This document shows positions 1-8,874 of a stretch of 64,000 nucleotides of DNA, in pieces. The first letter of the stretch is position 1. Every line of letters begins with the position of its first letter. The position numbers and the translations under genes were made by a program. The stretch is from Ardenticatenales bacterium (GTDB lineage Bacteria; Chloroflexota; Anaerolineae; Promineifilales; Promineifilaceae): assembly GCA_020634515.1 (NCBI GenBank), contig JACKBL010000009.1, positions 165,269-229,268 on the forward strand. Reading direction: 5' to 3'. Under the pieces are notes generated by a model. The model saw only the letters and a program-made list of their open reading frames with translations. It did no database searches and had not been told where the DNA came from.

Positions 1-151
1 CAATATCTGGGCGCGCCATGTACGCTGCGCCATGCAGCTACGGCGCGCCCCATTTGTCCTGAAGGGGATCGTTACTGTGGGGTTCCGGTGTGGAGACTGG
101 CCGTGGCCGACTACGACCGCGTCCTGTAGCCACCAGCCGCGCGATTATCGG

Positions 152-607
152 TTACAATGTGCCCAGGCCAATGCGATCAGCCAGCCCATTGACGAATTCG
201 ATCAATCCCTGACCCGATTGTGGTTGGCATGTTACCTGTGGGAGCCACTCACCTAAATCTTTGGCCAGAGGACTTGCCTCGTCCGTGACAGCGACGAGGC
301 CGTTGTCGGTGGTGACGGATTGAATCAATGATTTGACGCGGGCATCTCGGCGCAGGGATTCACCGTTGTAGCCACGTGCCGGCAAAATCAACATCGTGGC
401 ATCATTGGGGCGTACTGGCTCGTCCACCAGGCAGTGGTCCGCCTTGATCGCCACGCCGTGCTGGCTATATACCAGCTTGTTGCCAAGACTGACACTCTTT
501 ATCGACAGCCCGGCCCGCCTGAATGTGTGCAGCAAGTAAACCACTTCCAGTTCGTCAAATCCATCATCAATAAGCAAGAAGCTGTGCATTTGGTTCTTTT
601 TGAGCAT
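152..607 (-). CDS. DJ-1/PfpI-fold protein, catalytic Cys missing
   Basis: A 151-residue single-domain protein of the DJ-1/PfpI (class I glutamine amidotransferase-like) superfamily. The N-terminal strand FLLIDDGFDELE carries the conserved acidic residue (E19) and LILPARGYNGESLR resembles the family's P-G-G segment. The nucleophile elbow, normally A-x-C-H-G, reads VAVTDEA at about residues 105-111, so the Cys is replaced by Thr/Asp. It is therefore unlikely to be an active glyoxalase or protease and may be a binding or regulatory member. I chose the ATG at 607; an in-frame extension to 655 has no better ribosome site. No operon partner is visible; the downstream side is the window edge region. 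Family call fairly sure, function unknown. Confidence 0.7.
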   Translation of the reverse strand: MLKKNQMHSFLLIDDGFDELEVVYLLHTFRRAGLSIKSVSLGNKLVYSQHGVAIKADHCLVDEPVRPNDATMLILPARGYNGESLRRDARVKSLIQSVTTDNGLVAVTDEASPLAKDLGEWLPQVTCQPQSGQGLIEFVNGLADRIGLGTL

Positions 608-784
608 GATTACTTCTACCTTCCTGCACGAACGCCGGTCAACCAGACCTGGCAACTACCCCCACATAACGGCGCGTTTTGCACGGTAAGTCACTGAAAG
701 GCTACCCACACAACTTCACCCCCTTGCTCGCGGACAGCGATCCAGGCTCCGCCAACTAACCGCATCACATTTCTCCTGCGTTGT

Positions 785-1000
785 TAAGGAGCGGAAACTA
801 AATTAGTGGCCGTCCGCAATTACGTTGGCGGAAATGTGCGGACAGCGACTATCATGGATAGCTTGTCCGTAACCGTCCGTAAAAAGTGTGAAGTTGTTTT
901 CGGATGGTTACTTAAGATGACGAAGTCATTTCCTTACCGCTCCTTCAAACTGGCGATGCAATGCACCTTTATTTCATCGTCAGCCCTAAACTGCATACTT
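785..1000. repeat. Composite dyad element, copy 1
   Basis: A mosaic of hairpin modules. It contains AAGGAGCGGAAA and its inverse CCTTACCGCTCC, a TGTCCG/CGGACA pair, AACCGTCCGTAAAA with the inverse TTTTCGGATGGTTA, and a CGATGCAAT...ATCGTCAG end. The same modules recur at 1639-1745, 10260-10440, 44551-44645, 50338-50440 and 56655-56710 in various orders and orientations. No convincing gene lies here. The 659-784 stretch before it shows nothing I can name. Confidence 0.7.
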
Positions 1001-1086
1001 CCGCACATGGTACCCACGACCAGCCTCCCCGCACCATGCAAAAGATGGCGCTTCTTTCTGTTCGTGACCACGACGCTGTACGTCCA

Positions 1087-1269
1087 TTACATGCCCGTAC
1101 AACTGCTGGAAGCAACCGCGCAATCGCCATTGCTACCGGTGTCCCCGGTGACGTAGCCGGTGGTAACCGGGTGTATCGTACCAGGCTCAGGGGCAGAAAT
1201 GGACGCTCCTAGACTGCTGATGGCGAAAGCTGCAACGAACATGAAATTTAACACTTTTTTCCACAACAC
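1087..1269 (-). CDS. Small putative secreted peptide
   Basis: A 60-residue open frame that starts at a GTG preceded at 7 nt by AGGAG. The N-terminus (LWKKVLNFMFVAAFAISSLGASISA) has a charged n-region, a hydrophobic core and a possible signal peptidase site after GASISA; the mature part would be a Gly/Thr/Ser-rich peptide of about 35 residues with two Cys. Upstream (1390-1450) is AT-rich and could hold its promoter. No family recognised. It sits alone between repeat elements, so a chance open frame remains possible, but the signal-peptide shape and well-placed ribosome site argue for a real gene. Confidence 0.4.
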   Translation of the reverse strand: MLWKKVLNFMFVAAFAISSLGASISAPEPGTIHPVTTGYVTGDTGSNGDCAVASSSCTGM

Positions 1270-1638
1270 TTTCTTTCTCCTCATAAAAATGTCGAAAATT
1301 GACCAAAACTTGTTTTCTGAGACTGATTTTCGCGCATTCGATCCGATTTTTTCTGTGCTGCGCTGCCAAAAATCAACTTTCGCCATCATAATGGAAGATG
1401 GTCTATAATAGGTCTTAGATTAGCTGTAATACCCCTATAAATAAGCTATAATGGGTGTCGGTGCCTTGAGGACTGACGAGGAATAAGACGATTGCAACTA
1501 TTCACGCCCCCCTTCCCGGAAGCTGTTTTGATGCTAGATGATTGGAATGATGAGTCGCTTTGGGCTTGAAAGCGAGCTTGCGGGAAGGTCCCTGAGACCA
1601 TATATCCCCGAGGTTGAATAGTTGTAACGGCCAGGCCC

Positions 1639-1745
1639 GATTGGACCAATTTTCTCTGGTGAAATGGGTGCAATCTCCAGAGCGCGTTACTAGTTATGGA
1701 GCGGTGAGAAAATGACTTCGTCATCTTGCTTAATTTCCGCTCCTA
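1639..1745. repeat. Composite dyad element, copy 2
   Basis: Begins with GATTGGACCAATTTT and its imperfect inverse AAATGGGTGCAATC, then TCTCCAGAGCGCGTTACTA, then the GGAGCGGTGAG / TTTCCGCTCC hairpin. The first module recurs at 10371-10440, 20290-20390, 49087-49140 and 61376-61460; the second at 785, 44551 and 50338. No supported gene lies in 1390-1790. Confidence 0.7.
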
Positions 1746-1794
1746 ATATAGAAACCGGACCACGATGGGTTTAGGCCCGGAGAGATCAAGGCCA

Positions 1795-1891
1795 ATCCAG
1801 AAAAATATCGATTGGGAAAAGGCGCGATTTTCTGGATGGGCTTGAGGCTTTTTCGGTATGGAATAGGATCATTCAAATTCCGAAAAAGCCT
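1795..1891 (+). promoter_or_regulatory. Two consecutive hairpins leading into the STAND gene
   Basis: Hairpin 1 pairs ATCCAGAAAA (1795-1804) with TTTTCTGGAT (1828-1837). Hairpin 2 pairs AGGCTTTTTCGG (1845-1856) with CCGAAAAAGCCT (1880-1891), a perfect 12-bp stem. They end 24 bp before the ATG of the NB-ARC gene. They could be an attenuator, a repressor-bound dyad or remnants of repeats; neither has a clear U-tract facing the gene. Confidence 0.5.
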
Positions 1892-1915
1892 AAGGTATCA
1901 TGTAGGTTGAGGAAA

Positions 1916-3340
1916 ATGACGGATGCGGTAGGGATGTTGGAAACAGGAGACGTACTGGCGGCACTGCGCCTGTGGCATGGCGGGGATACGGAAAAGTGGC
2001 CGCTGGCTCACCTACGTCTATCTTCGGATGCAAGTGTTAATGAGGCGACGTTTGGTAGCCTGGCCCAGGCCGGACCAGCAGCTCGCAATCGAGCGGTCCT
2101 GGATCGTGGGTTGAAGGTTCTTGCCGGCATTTCACCAGAAGCAGAGGATCTGCTGCGTTGGCGTTTTGAACATCGTCAAGAGGCGCAAGAAATCGCCAAC
2201 CGCCTCAATATTGCTCTGCCCACTATCTTCTTTCGCCAACGACAGGCCATCAAACAACTCGCTGAAATTCTCATCAAGCTGGAGGACGATACGCGCGGCG
2301 GCTGGAAAGATAAAATGCTGGCACGCCTCGATTTGCCATCCTACGAAGAACTGGTGGGCATCAAGGAAGCGCGTGCGGCCCTGACAACGGTCCTCCTCGG
2401 CAGTGAAACCAACTTCATCGCCGCGCTTGATGGCCTGGGGGGCATTGGCAAAACATCACTCGCGGATCGCGTGGTTAGAGATATTATTGACCAGGGGGGC
2501 GGTTTTGCTGAGATTGGCTGGGTCACCGCCAAACAAACACATCTGTCCTCAATGGGCAGACTGCAAGTAGAGAGTGGACGCCCCGCCCTCACCTTTCATA
2601 TGCTGATGGATAGGTTGGCGGAGCAATTCGCCCACGTAGACAACGCCCGCATCTCCCAGTTGGAGCGACACCGCTTTGTACAGCAGACCATGCGCGAACG
2701 CCCCTGCCTGATCGTCATTGATAACCTGGAAACGGTTGCTGATTACGATACCCTCCTACCCGAACTACGGCAGTGGGTGGACCCGACGAAGTTCTTGCTG
2801 ACTTCTCGGCGCCGTTTACTTGATCAACCCGACGTCTTCTCTATTTCCTTGCACGAACTGCCGCCAGACGCCGCCTTCCAACTCGTCCGCATGGAGGCAC
2901 GCCGCGTTGGCCATCTTGATCTGCTGCACGCTTCCGACCATGATTTGCGCCGTATCTACGATGCCGTCGGTGGCAATCCCCTAGCCCTGAAGCTGGTCAC
3001 GGGACAGCTTCGTTTCTATTCGCTTCACGAGGTGCTGGATCGCTTCAACAGCACCAAGGTCAGTAATCCTTCCGGCCTTCTGGATTATGTTTACCGCGAG
3101 GCGTGGGAGGGATTGAGCGACCAAGCGCGTGAGATTTTGATAATCCTCACGGAAGCGGGCGAAACAGGATTCACGTTGAACCATCTCAACAGCCTGGCAT
3201 CTATGCCGGAGAGGGATCTACATCGCAATCTGGAGGAGCTTATTCTTCTTTCTCTGGTCGATATTGGTGGGACATTGCTGGACAAGCGGTATCGACTGCA
3301 CCGCCTGACCGAGGTTTTTTTGCGCCAATTGCTGGCATAA
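1916..3340 (+). CDS. NB-ARC STAND NTPase with N-terminal HTH-like segment
   Basis: A 474-residue signal-transduction ATPase. Residues about 60-120 form a sigma-region-4-like helix-turn-helix pattern (LLRWRFEHRQEAQEIANRL). The NB-ARC core has Walker A GLGGIGKTSL at about 173, Walker B CLIVIDNLE near 265, an LLTSRRR sensor and GGNPLALKL as the GLPL-like motif, then a winged-helix region to the C-terminus. It lacks repeats of its own; these lie in the next gene, 140 bp downstream on the same strand. STAND proteins oligomerise on ligand binding and are common in bacterial signalling and anti-phage conflict. Start: ATG 1916 with GAGG just upstream; a TTG at 1907 would add three residues. No effector domain is recognisable besides the HTH segment. 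Confidence 0.85.
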   Translation: MTDAVGMLETGDVLAALRLWHGGDTEKWPLAHLRLSSDASVNEATFGSLAQAGPAARNRAVLDRGLKVLAGISPEAEDLLRWRFEHRQEAQEIANRLNIALPTIFFRQRQAIKQLAEILIKLEDDTRGGWKDKMLARLDLPSYEELVGIKEARAALTTVLLGSETNFIAALDGLGGIGKTSLADRVVRDIIDQGGGFAEIGWVTAKQTHLSSMGRLQVESGRPALTFHMLMDRLAEQFAHVDNARISQLERHRFVQQTMRERPCLIVIDNLETVADYDTLLPELRQWVDPTKFLLTSRRRLLDQPDVFSISLHELPPDAAFQLVRMEARRVGHLDLLHASDHDLRRIYDAVGGNPLALKLVTGQLRFYSLHEVLDRFNSTKVSNPSGLLDYVYREAWEGLSDQAREILIILTEAGETGFTLNHLNSLASMPERDLHRNLEELILLSLVDIGGTLLDKRYRLHRLTEVFLRQLLA

Positions 3341-3480
3341 TCAATTGAACAGGCGTCTTTTTTTGTCGCACGACATCCCCGGATCCACACCGTACCAACC
3401 AGAGGGTTTGGTTGTAGTGAATTTTGGCCTTTGACAGCGAACAAAGTTGTTCCAAAAGGGTGGGCACGAGGCAAAGCGCG

Positions 3481-4674
3481 ATGAGTGACATGAACAAATG
3501 GCGAGAACGACAGCGACAGATACGGCTCGCCAATGCTTTGCACTGGATAGAGACATTAAAGGCCAGCGATGACATGCGCGCAAAGGTTATCGCCGAATAC
3601 GACAACCTTCTGCACAGTCTGGAAGGGCTGTTGTTGGAGCCTGCTCACTTTCATGTCGCCTATGATTTTATCCAATTGTTGTTTCCCGTCATCTTTGGCT
3701 ACGCGGATTGGGGACGCTGGGATAAATATCTGACGGATGCTTTGGCGTGGAGTCAACAAGCAGGGTCGCCGGAAAAGGAAGCGACGCTGTGCGAGCAGTT
3801 AGGCGATCTGCGCCGCCATCGGAATGCACTGGACGAGGCGGCGGCGGCGTATCGGCAGGCGCTGACCTTGTTTCAGCAGGTTGACGACCAACCAGCCTAC
3901 GCGGGCACGGTGGCGAAACTGGCAAGCCTGTACGAGGCGCAGGGAAATGTGGCTGAGGCCCAGACGCTGTGCGCGGAAATTGCGCCACTGGCGCAAACCA
4001 CGTCCAATCAACGTGTGATTGCGCACCTGCATATGACCAAGAGCCAGATTCACATCCAATTGCGGCAGTGGGAACAGGGCGCGCAGGCGGCGCAAATCGC
4101 GCGCGTGGCGTACAAGGAGGCGGCAAACTCGTTAGCCGAGGCGCGGGCGATGTGCAATGTGGTTGCCTGCTGGGCGAATATGGGGTTGTGGGAGCAGGCG
4201 CAGGAGGTGTCGGGGGAGATTATGGCGGTTTTTACGCACGCGGCAGCTTTGGCGGATCTGATCAGGTTGAAAAACAATCTGGGAGTGATTGCCTACAAGC
4301 AGCAGATGTTTGACGTGGCGGAAAAGACGTGGCAGGAGGCGCTCAGCCTGACATCACAGACGCAAGAGTCAGAGATGATGCCCCTTCTCCTGAACAATCT
4401 GGGGATGGTGTATCGGGATATGGGGGAATGGGAGACGGGGCGGAGGATGTTGGAACAGTCGGCGGCGGCGTTTGATCTGTTGGGGAATCTGGCCGGTTGG
4501 GGAAATGCGCAAGATAATCTGGCGGAGTTGTATGAGATGCAGGGGGATTGGGATATATGCCGGCATTTATCCCAACAAACACTTGACCGACTGACCCCCT
4601 ACACCCATGAATCCCCCTTCTCACAGCTTATCGCTTCCCTTCAGCAGCGCCTTGACCGCCTGCCCCCAGGTTGA
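3481..4674 (+). CDS. TPR-repeat protein, partner of the STAND NTPase
   Basis: A 397-residue all-helical protein. Residues 1-100 resemble the helical linker that follows NB-ARC/NACHT modules; from about 100 to 390 run tetratricopeptide repeats (A-A-A-A-Y-R-Q-A-L-type helices, LGDL, LASLYEAQG, NNLGVIAYKQ, NNLGMVYRDMG, DNLAELYEMQGDW). ATG 3481 follows GAGG at 9 nt. In many actinobacterial and chloroflexal STAND proteins NB-ARC and TPR are one chain; here they are two consecutive genes, so this is likely the sensor half of a two-subunit receptor. I see no frameshift that would join them. Ligand unknown. Confidence 0.8.
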   Translation: MSDMNKWRERQRQIRLANALHWIETLKASDDMRAKVIAEYDNLLHSLEGLLLEPAHFHVAYDFIQLLFPVIFGYADWGRWDKYLTDALAWSQQAGSPEKEATLCEQLGDLRRHRNALDEAAAAYRQALTLFQQVDDQPAYAGTVAKLASLYEAQGNVAEAQTLCAEIAPLAQTTSNQRVIAHLHMTKSQIHIQLRQWEQGAQAAQIARVAYKEAANSLAEARAMCNVVACWANMGLWEQAQEVSGEIMAVFTHAAALADLIRLKNNLGVIAYKQQMFDVAEKTWQEALSLTSQTQESEMMPLLLNNLGMVYRDMGEWETGRRMLEQSAAAFDLLGNLAGWGNAQDNLAELYEMQGDWDICRHLSQQTLDRLTPYTHESPFSQLIASLQQRLDRLPPG

Positions 4675-4979
4675 CCCCGACACCTACTCATGGTGGCCGG
4701 AGTCGCGGCTTTAGCCGGGTCAAACCGCCATATGTGGGCCGGCCAAAGCCGCCACTCCCCCAACCCCCGTGTTCAGTCACTAGAGACCCTTGTAGCTCCC
4801 GGCATTTCATTACAACCTCATTATAGGCGCATTATAGGCGATTATAGTACGCTTCATAAACGCCCGTGCTATCATGCTGTCATGACCATGTGGGACTTCT
4901 TCCCTGGTCAATGGTCCTGCCATGCTCACAGGCAATTCAGGTTATGCACCTTACACAATACCCGCACGAAGTAACGCGA
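4675..4979. other. Intergenic, repeat-like, no gene
   Basis: Contains a GGAGTCGCGGCTTTAGCCGG stretch and GGCCGGCCAAAGCCGCC. A closely similar GGAGTCGAGGCTTTAGCCGG stands at about 20262, so this is a dispersed element. CATTATAGGCG is directly repeated near 4812-4840. No gene recognised. Confidence 0.5.
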
Positions 4980-5291
4980 ATGACAAATTCTGCTGATTGG
5001 TCTCCCACTATCGAAGATTTCATCATCAGGAAACAGCATGAGATCGCCCGGCAGCAGGCCCGGCGATATGAAAACATCGGGCTGTTGGCTGGTAGTGTGG
5101 CCGCGGAATTAGATACGTTGTTGCGCTGTCTGGTTACTGAAATGTCGCAGGCGCGTGATTTGCTGCCGGCGGAAGACCCCGCCCAGGCGCATTTTTCACA
5201 GACGTATCTCATCGCCGAACAGGCCGCGGAATTGTGTAGTCAATTTCTGGATTGCGTGAATGGCTGCCAGGCCAGCACACACCTGGAATGA
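4980..5291 (+). CDS. Small hypothetical helical protein
   Basis: A 103-residue protein with no recognised family. It is predicted by eye to be almost all helix (PTIEDFIIRKQHEIARQQ, NIGLLAGSVAAELDTLL, YLIAEQAAELCSQFLDCVNG) and has no signal peptide or membrane span. The ATG at 4980 is preferred because homogenous codon use begins there; ATG 4944 is possible. Ribosome site is weak. It follows the STAND/TPR pair on the same strand after a repeat-bearing gap and might or might not belong to that unit. Confidence 0.5.
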   Translation: MTNSADWSPTIEDFIIRKQHEIARQQARRYENIGLLAGSVAAELDTLLRCLVTEMSQARDLLPAEDPAQAHFSQTYLIAEQAAELCSQFLDCVNGCQASTHLE

Positions 5292-5390
5292 AACAACGGC
5301 CTGAAGCGTCTTCAGTCGCCAAACACAGGCAGTTGTCCTTCCCGTCATGTTCTTCGGAACACGCGTATCACCTTCGGAGGGGTATGCCGT

Positions 5391-5430
5391 AGGTCAGTTA
5401 AAGGACACCACATTGGTGTCCTACTGACCT
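5391..5430. terminator. Strong hairpin between convergent genes
   Basis: AGGTCAGT (5391-5398) pairs with ACTGACCT (5423-5430) and AGGACACCA (5402-5410) with TGGTGTCCT (5414-5422), a 17-bp stem with a 3-nt bulge and a CAT loop. A second stem, ACAATCGCCCA (5523-5533) with TGGGCGATTGT (5555-5565), lies nearer the downstream gene. Both sit between converging genes, which suggests transcription termination, though neither has a clean U-tract. Confidence 0.5.
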
Positions 5431-5584
5431 TCGACACACTACGTGGCACAACGCGCATCTCATGCGTGTCCGCGCCACCGCCATTCTTGTACATCACGCA
5501 CGTTGGGGATTACCTCGGGGAAACAATCGCCCATCCATTGGCTCCCGCCTGTGGTGGGCGATTGTCTTGTACACGCCATAGCGC

Positions 5585-5965
5585 CTACTCCATGAAGATT
5601 TCGATCTCTTCGCCTGCGTCGTTATCTACGTAGTCAAACACCTTGCCGCTGCGCCCCGACTCAATGGCCTCACGAATCTGCTCGTAATTGACGCCCTCCA
5701 GATCAGGCACAAACCGCGCCCCCATCTTAATGCCGATGTTCACCAATCCCAACGGGATGTTCATATTCACCTTATTGCGCCCCGACTTCAGATCCGTCAC
5801 GCGCACGCGGAACCAGCGCGGCGCGCTCGCTCCTTTCAACGGTTCGGCAGGGCGGCCCTTTTCCGTCTGATCCAGGGCACGCAGCAGCGCGCTTCCCTCG
5901 CTGGCCGTGATCTTGCCCTGCTCAATCATCTTGAGTATTTGTAATCGCTCTTGCGTCGTAGCCAT
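5585..5965 (-). CDS. SHOCT/DUF2089-C-like domain protein (paralogue A)
   Basis: 126 residues. The N-terminus (ERLQILKMIEQGKITASEGSALLRAL) is the short two-helix SHOCT-like module also found at the C-terminal ends of DUF2089 and DUF4097-type proteins. Residues about 50-126 form a second conserved part (WFRVRVTDLKSGRNKVNMNIP... GLVNIGIKMGARFVPD) shared with the protein at 12917-13399. AGGAG precedes ATG 5965 by 7 nt. It is the last gene of the minus-strand cluster that begins at 14433. Cytoplasmic, no membrane span. Role unknown; these modules usually accompany envelope-stress-like regulators. Confidence 0.75.
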   Translation of the reverse strand: MATTQERLQILKMIEQGKITASEGSALLRALDQTEKGRPAEPLKGASAPRWFRVRVTDLKSGRNKVNMNIPLGLVNIGIKMGARFVPDLEGVNYEQIREAIESGRSGKVFDYVDNDAGEEIEIFME

Positions 5966-6034
5966 TGCTCGCGCTCCTTACAGACAAGTCATTCCTTCAC
6001 ACCCGCCAGCCGGCGCCCGCGGGCGTTCATCTTT

Positions 6035-7051
6035 TCATAGATCGAGCCGCATGACGATCAACGTACGCTGCGGTTGAAAATGCGCCTCTTGTAACATCTG
6101 ATTCATCAGGGCATCTTCCGCCGGATGATCTAGACGTACCCGCCGCTGTGGTAGATAGTCCAGGCGGCGCAGCAGTTTCGCCAGTAGATGTCGCTCCAAC
6201 TGGCCGCGGCTATCGGGGTGGACGCGAATGGTAAGCAGGTGTGGGCGCTGCCACTCGCTGATAATTGAGGCCAGACCGGTCAGCCGATCCTCGCTGTTGC
6301 TGGTAACCCAGTATTCGCCCTGACGCCCATTGAAAAAGCCGCGCAAGCTGGGCCAAAAGCCTGTTTTATAGGCATCGGCGGCCAGTGGATCGGGCCAGTG
6401 GAGGTCGGCGGGCATACTGGCGGCGTCTAGCGTGTAGGCCGCGCGCCATTCGCGGCGACGCAGGGCGCGGATGGTGGGGCCGCCACTGTAGAGAGGCAGC
6501 GGGCGAATGTGGGAAGATGCCGCCATCCAACCGGTGATGGCGCCTATTTCCGCAAAGCCGAGGCGGAGGTAGAGGTTTCTGGCGGGGGCGTTGTGTTGCT
6601 TTACCTGGAGGACGACAACGTGGGCGCGCCGATTCCGCAAATAGTCGAGGGCGGCCTGCATCATCTCCGCGGCGATGCCGCGCCGCCGCCAATCGGGATG
6701 AACGGCGACGTTGGCGATGATGAAGCGTCCCGGCTGCCGCGTTTCCATCATGGAAACGTTGCCCACGACTTGTCCGGCTTCTTCCCAGACGAAACCGGGC
6801 ATGGCCGTGCCCGGCGCGGGCACGAGTGGCTGGTACCAGGGTTGGCTGACCATCGTCAGACTGCGCTGCAGGGCGCGGCGGTTCTCCGTGTCCAGTTCGG
6901 CGGAGAAGGTCAGGTCCAGCAACTGCAGAATCTGGCGCGTATCTTGACGAAGATTGATGGGACGCACGCCGTGCCTGCCGGCATTTTGGCGCGAAGGCAG
7001 GATGGTAATCATGTCCGGGTAAGATTCTCGCGGCAAAATTAGATGCAACAT
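6035..7051 (-). CDS. Double GNAT acetyltransferase
   Basis: 338 residues with two GNAT folds. The first (about 25-180) has the acetyl-CoA loop pattern in ANVAVHPDWRRRGIAAEMMQ and the NAPARNLYLRLGF C-terminal motif; the second (about 190-338) is more divergent (VHPDSRGQLERHLLAKLL). Substrate not predictable. ATG 7051 lies 11 bp after the stop of the ABC-2 permease gene and is preceded by GGGG. A longer frame upstream is out of phase with the family and overlaps the permease gene, so it was not used. Its place behind two exporter permeases suggests co-transcription, perhaps a resistance acetyltransferase. Confidence 0.85.
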   Translation of the reverse strand: MLHLILPRESYPDMITILPSRQNAGRHGVRPINLRQDTRQILQLLDLTFSAELDTENRRALQRSLTMVSQPWYQPLVPAPGTAMPGFVWEEAGQVVGNVSMMETRQPGRFIIANVAVHPDWRRRGIAAEMMQAALDYLRNRRAHVVVLQVKQHNAPARNLYLRLGFAEIGAITGWMAASSHIRPLPLYSGGPTIRALRRREWRAAYTLDAASMPADLHWPDPLAADAYKTGFWPSLRGFFNGRQGEYWVTSNSEDRLTGLASIISEWQRPHLLTIRVHPDSRGQLERHLLAKLLRRLDYLPQRRVRLDHPAEDALMNQMLQEAHFQPQRTLIVMRLDL

Positions 7052-7062
7052 GTTACCCCAAA

Positions 7063-7941
7063 TCAATATTCCGACAAGCTGCCGGTACGCCGCGCGCGGT
7101 CTTCCGCCCGCTGGTAGAGCCAGAAGCCGAATGCCGGCATTCCCATCCCAAACACCGTCACAATCACCAACTCCACGCCGAACGGAGCCAGTTCGGGATA
7201 CCCGGCGGGGAACCCCATCATCGTGGCGCGAAACGCATCCACGCCATAGGAGAGAGGAATGAGGCGCACAATGGGTTGCAAAAATGCCGGCAGCGCCGCA
7301 AACGGAAAAAACGGCGCGCACAGCACAATAAACACAAACTGAAACAGATTCGCCAGCGTCTCCGCCGTGTCCTTGATCCGCAGCGTCCAGGCGGCAAAAG
7401 CAAACCCCGTGCCAAACGTCCCCAGCAGCGCCATCGCCAACACATACAGCCCCAACAGCGGATTGTGAAACGGCAGCCGTCCAATCATCGCCTGCATCAA
7501 CAACCCCGCGCACACCGACAGCAATCCCGTCCAGAATAGCGTAATTGTCACCCGCGCCGAAAGGCTGGCCAGCTTCGAAGCCGGACTGAGATAAAGCTGC
7601 TCCAGCGTTCCCTGTTTCTGCTCCCGCCGCACGTTGTAGCCAATGGCCCACAACGTGTCGCTCAAATACATAAACAACACGAACCCATACACCACCAGCC
7701 CGGACGTCTGCGACGCCGTCGCGCCCCGGTTCTCCAATCCATTCGGTGAAAACATGGCCCCGGCAACCGTCAGCACGGCAATGATCAGGAAAATCTGCCC
7801 AAAACTGGCCACAAACTCCACCGGATAGCGTAGCATGATGGTGAACTCTTTGCGCACCATGGCCACAAAAGTGCTGCCTCGCGTCTTTCCGCTGCTCCCT
7901 GAGCGGGGTGATGACCCCATCCGTTGCCCTGTCATCGTCAT
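7063..7941 (-). CDS. ABC-2 type exporter permease (2)
   Basis: 292 residues, ABC-2 permease family: a cytoplasmic N-terminus, about six membrane spans and the conserved segment after TM2 with REQKQGTLEQLYLSPAS, typical of DrrB/NodJ-like permeases. The late motif LPAFLQPIVRLIPLSYGVDAFRA matches the family's C-terminal region. It would pair with the neighbouring permease (8005-8874) as a heterodimer, powered by the ATPase at 10521-11525. Gap to the upstream permease gene is 63 bp. Confidence 0.9.
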   Translation of the reverse strand: MTMTGQRMGSSPRSGSSGKTRGSTFVAMVRKEFTIMLRYPVEFVASFGQIFLIIAVLTVAGAMFSPNGLENRGATASQTSGLVVYGFVLFMYLSDTLWAIGYNVRREQKQGTLEQLYLSPASKLASLSARVTITLFWTGLLSVCAGLLMQAMIGRLPFHNPLLGLYVLAMALLGTFGTGFAFAAWTLRIKDTAETLANLFQFVFIVLCAPFFPFAALPAFLQPIVRLIPLSYGVDAFRATMMGFPAGYPELAPFGVELVIVTVFGMGMPAFGFWLYQRAEDRARRTGSLSEY

Positions 7942-8004
7942 CGCTTTCTGCCCTTGCCCCTTAGGGCGTGTCCGCCAATCTCAATTCCATGATCGGATGC
8001 GCCC

Positions 8005-8874
8005 TCAAAATGTGCCGATGCCTTCGTTGCGCCGCAGCCCGGACTCCACGCGGCCAAAAACCCAGGCTCCAAACAGGGGGGTGAACAGCAGAAATGCCCA
8101 CAGGACGGCAAAATCCAGGTACCACGTCTGCAAGAAGAAGCCCACGCCCAGCAGAGAAGACCGCACGCCGTTGACCATCCAGGTGGGGGGGAAAAGCTGC
8201 GCCGCCAGCCGCAAAAACGGTGGCAGCACGGTCACGGGGTAGAAGACGCCCATGAGGAAGCTGACGACCCACTGCATCAGGCCGATGAGGGCGTTGGATT
8301 CCTTGACGCGCAGCACCAGCGCCCCAAACAGGAGGGTGAAGCCGTAGAGGGGGATCAGGCCCACGAAGATGAACAGCAGGGCGATGAAGACGTCTCCCTG
8401 GAATGGGTTGACGCGGAAGATGAGGCAGCCGATGATGTAGGCGACCAGCCCGGAGCCGACGCCGCGAATGGCGCTGTAGATGGCGACGCCGGAGGCGAGG
8501 GCGATGCTACGGGTGGGGGTGAGGTAGACGGCTTCCAGTGTGCCGGTTTCTTGTTCGAAGCGGACCCAGTTGGCGATGTGCCAGAAGGCGCTGGAGACGA
8601 TGGAGAAGATGTTGGAGCCAATGAGGAGGAAGGCGACGTAGTTGGTGGTTCCGGTGTTGGCGGCGAAGTTTGTGCCGGCATTTTCTCCCGCCGCCGCCCG
8701 TCCCATCAACATAGGCATCGCCGCGAACACAATCGGCACAATAATCTGCATCGCCACCTGTCCCGGATAGCGCGACATATTCACCAGGCGCAGCCACGTC
8801 TCCGCCCACACCGCCGACATCGTGTATCGCACCGTTTCCAGACGCGCCCCATTGCGTTTCATCGTCCCCATCAC
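8005..8874 (-). CDS. ABC-2 type exporter permease (1)
   Basis: 289 residues, homologous in plan to the next permease gene: RFEQETGTLEAVYLTPTRS is the cytoplasmic signature loop, followed by spans ending in LPPFLRLAAQLFPPTWMVNGVRSSLLG. About six TM helices. Its ATG overlaps the stop of the MFS gene by 4 bp, showing translational coupling. Likely half of a heterodimeric exporter of unknown substrate. Confidence 0.9.
   Translation of the reverse strand: MMGTMKRNGARLETVRYTMSAVWAETWLRLVNMSRYPGQVAMQIIVPIVFAAMPMLMGRAAAGENAGTNFAANTGTTNYVAFLLIGSNIFSIVSSAFWHIANWVRFEQETGTLEAVYLTPTRSIALASGVAIYSAIRGVGSGLVAYIIGCLIFRVNPFQGDVFIALLFIFVGLIPLYGFTLLFGALVLRVKESNALIGLMQWVVSFLMGVFYPVTVLPPFLRLAAQLFPPTWMVNGVRSSLLGVGFFLQTWYLDFAVLWAFLLFTPLFGAWVFGRVESGLRRNEGIGTF

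Noticed and set aside
1446..1724. A 92-codon minus-strand frame
   Set aside because: It lies entirely in the composite dyad element shared with other gaps.
7052..7651. N-terminal extension of the double GNAT gene
   Set aside because: It overlaps the ABC-2 permease gene out of frame and has no homology to GNAT proteins.
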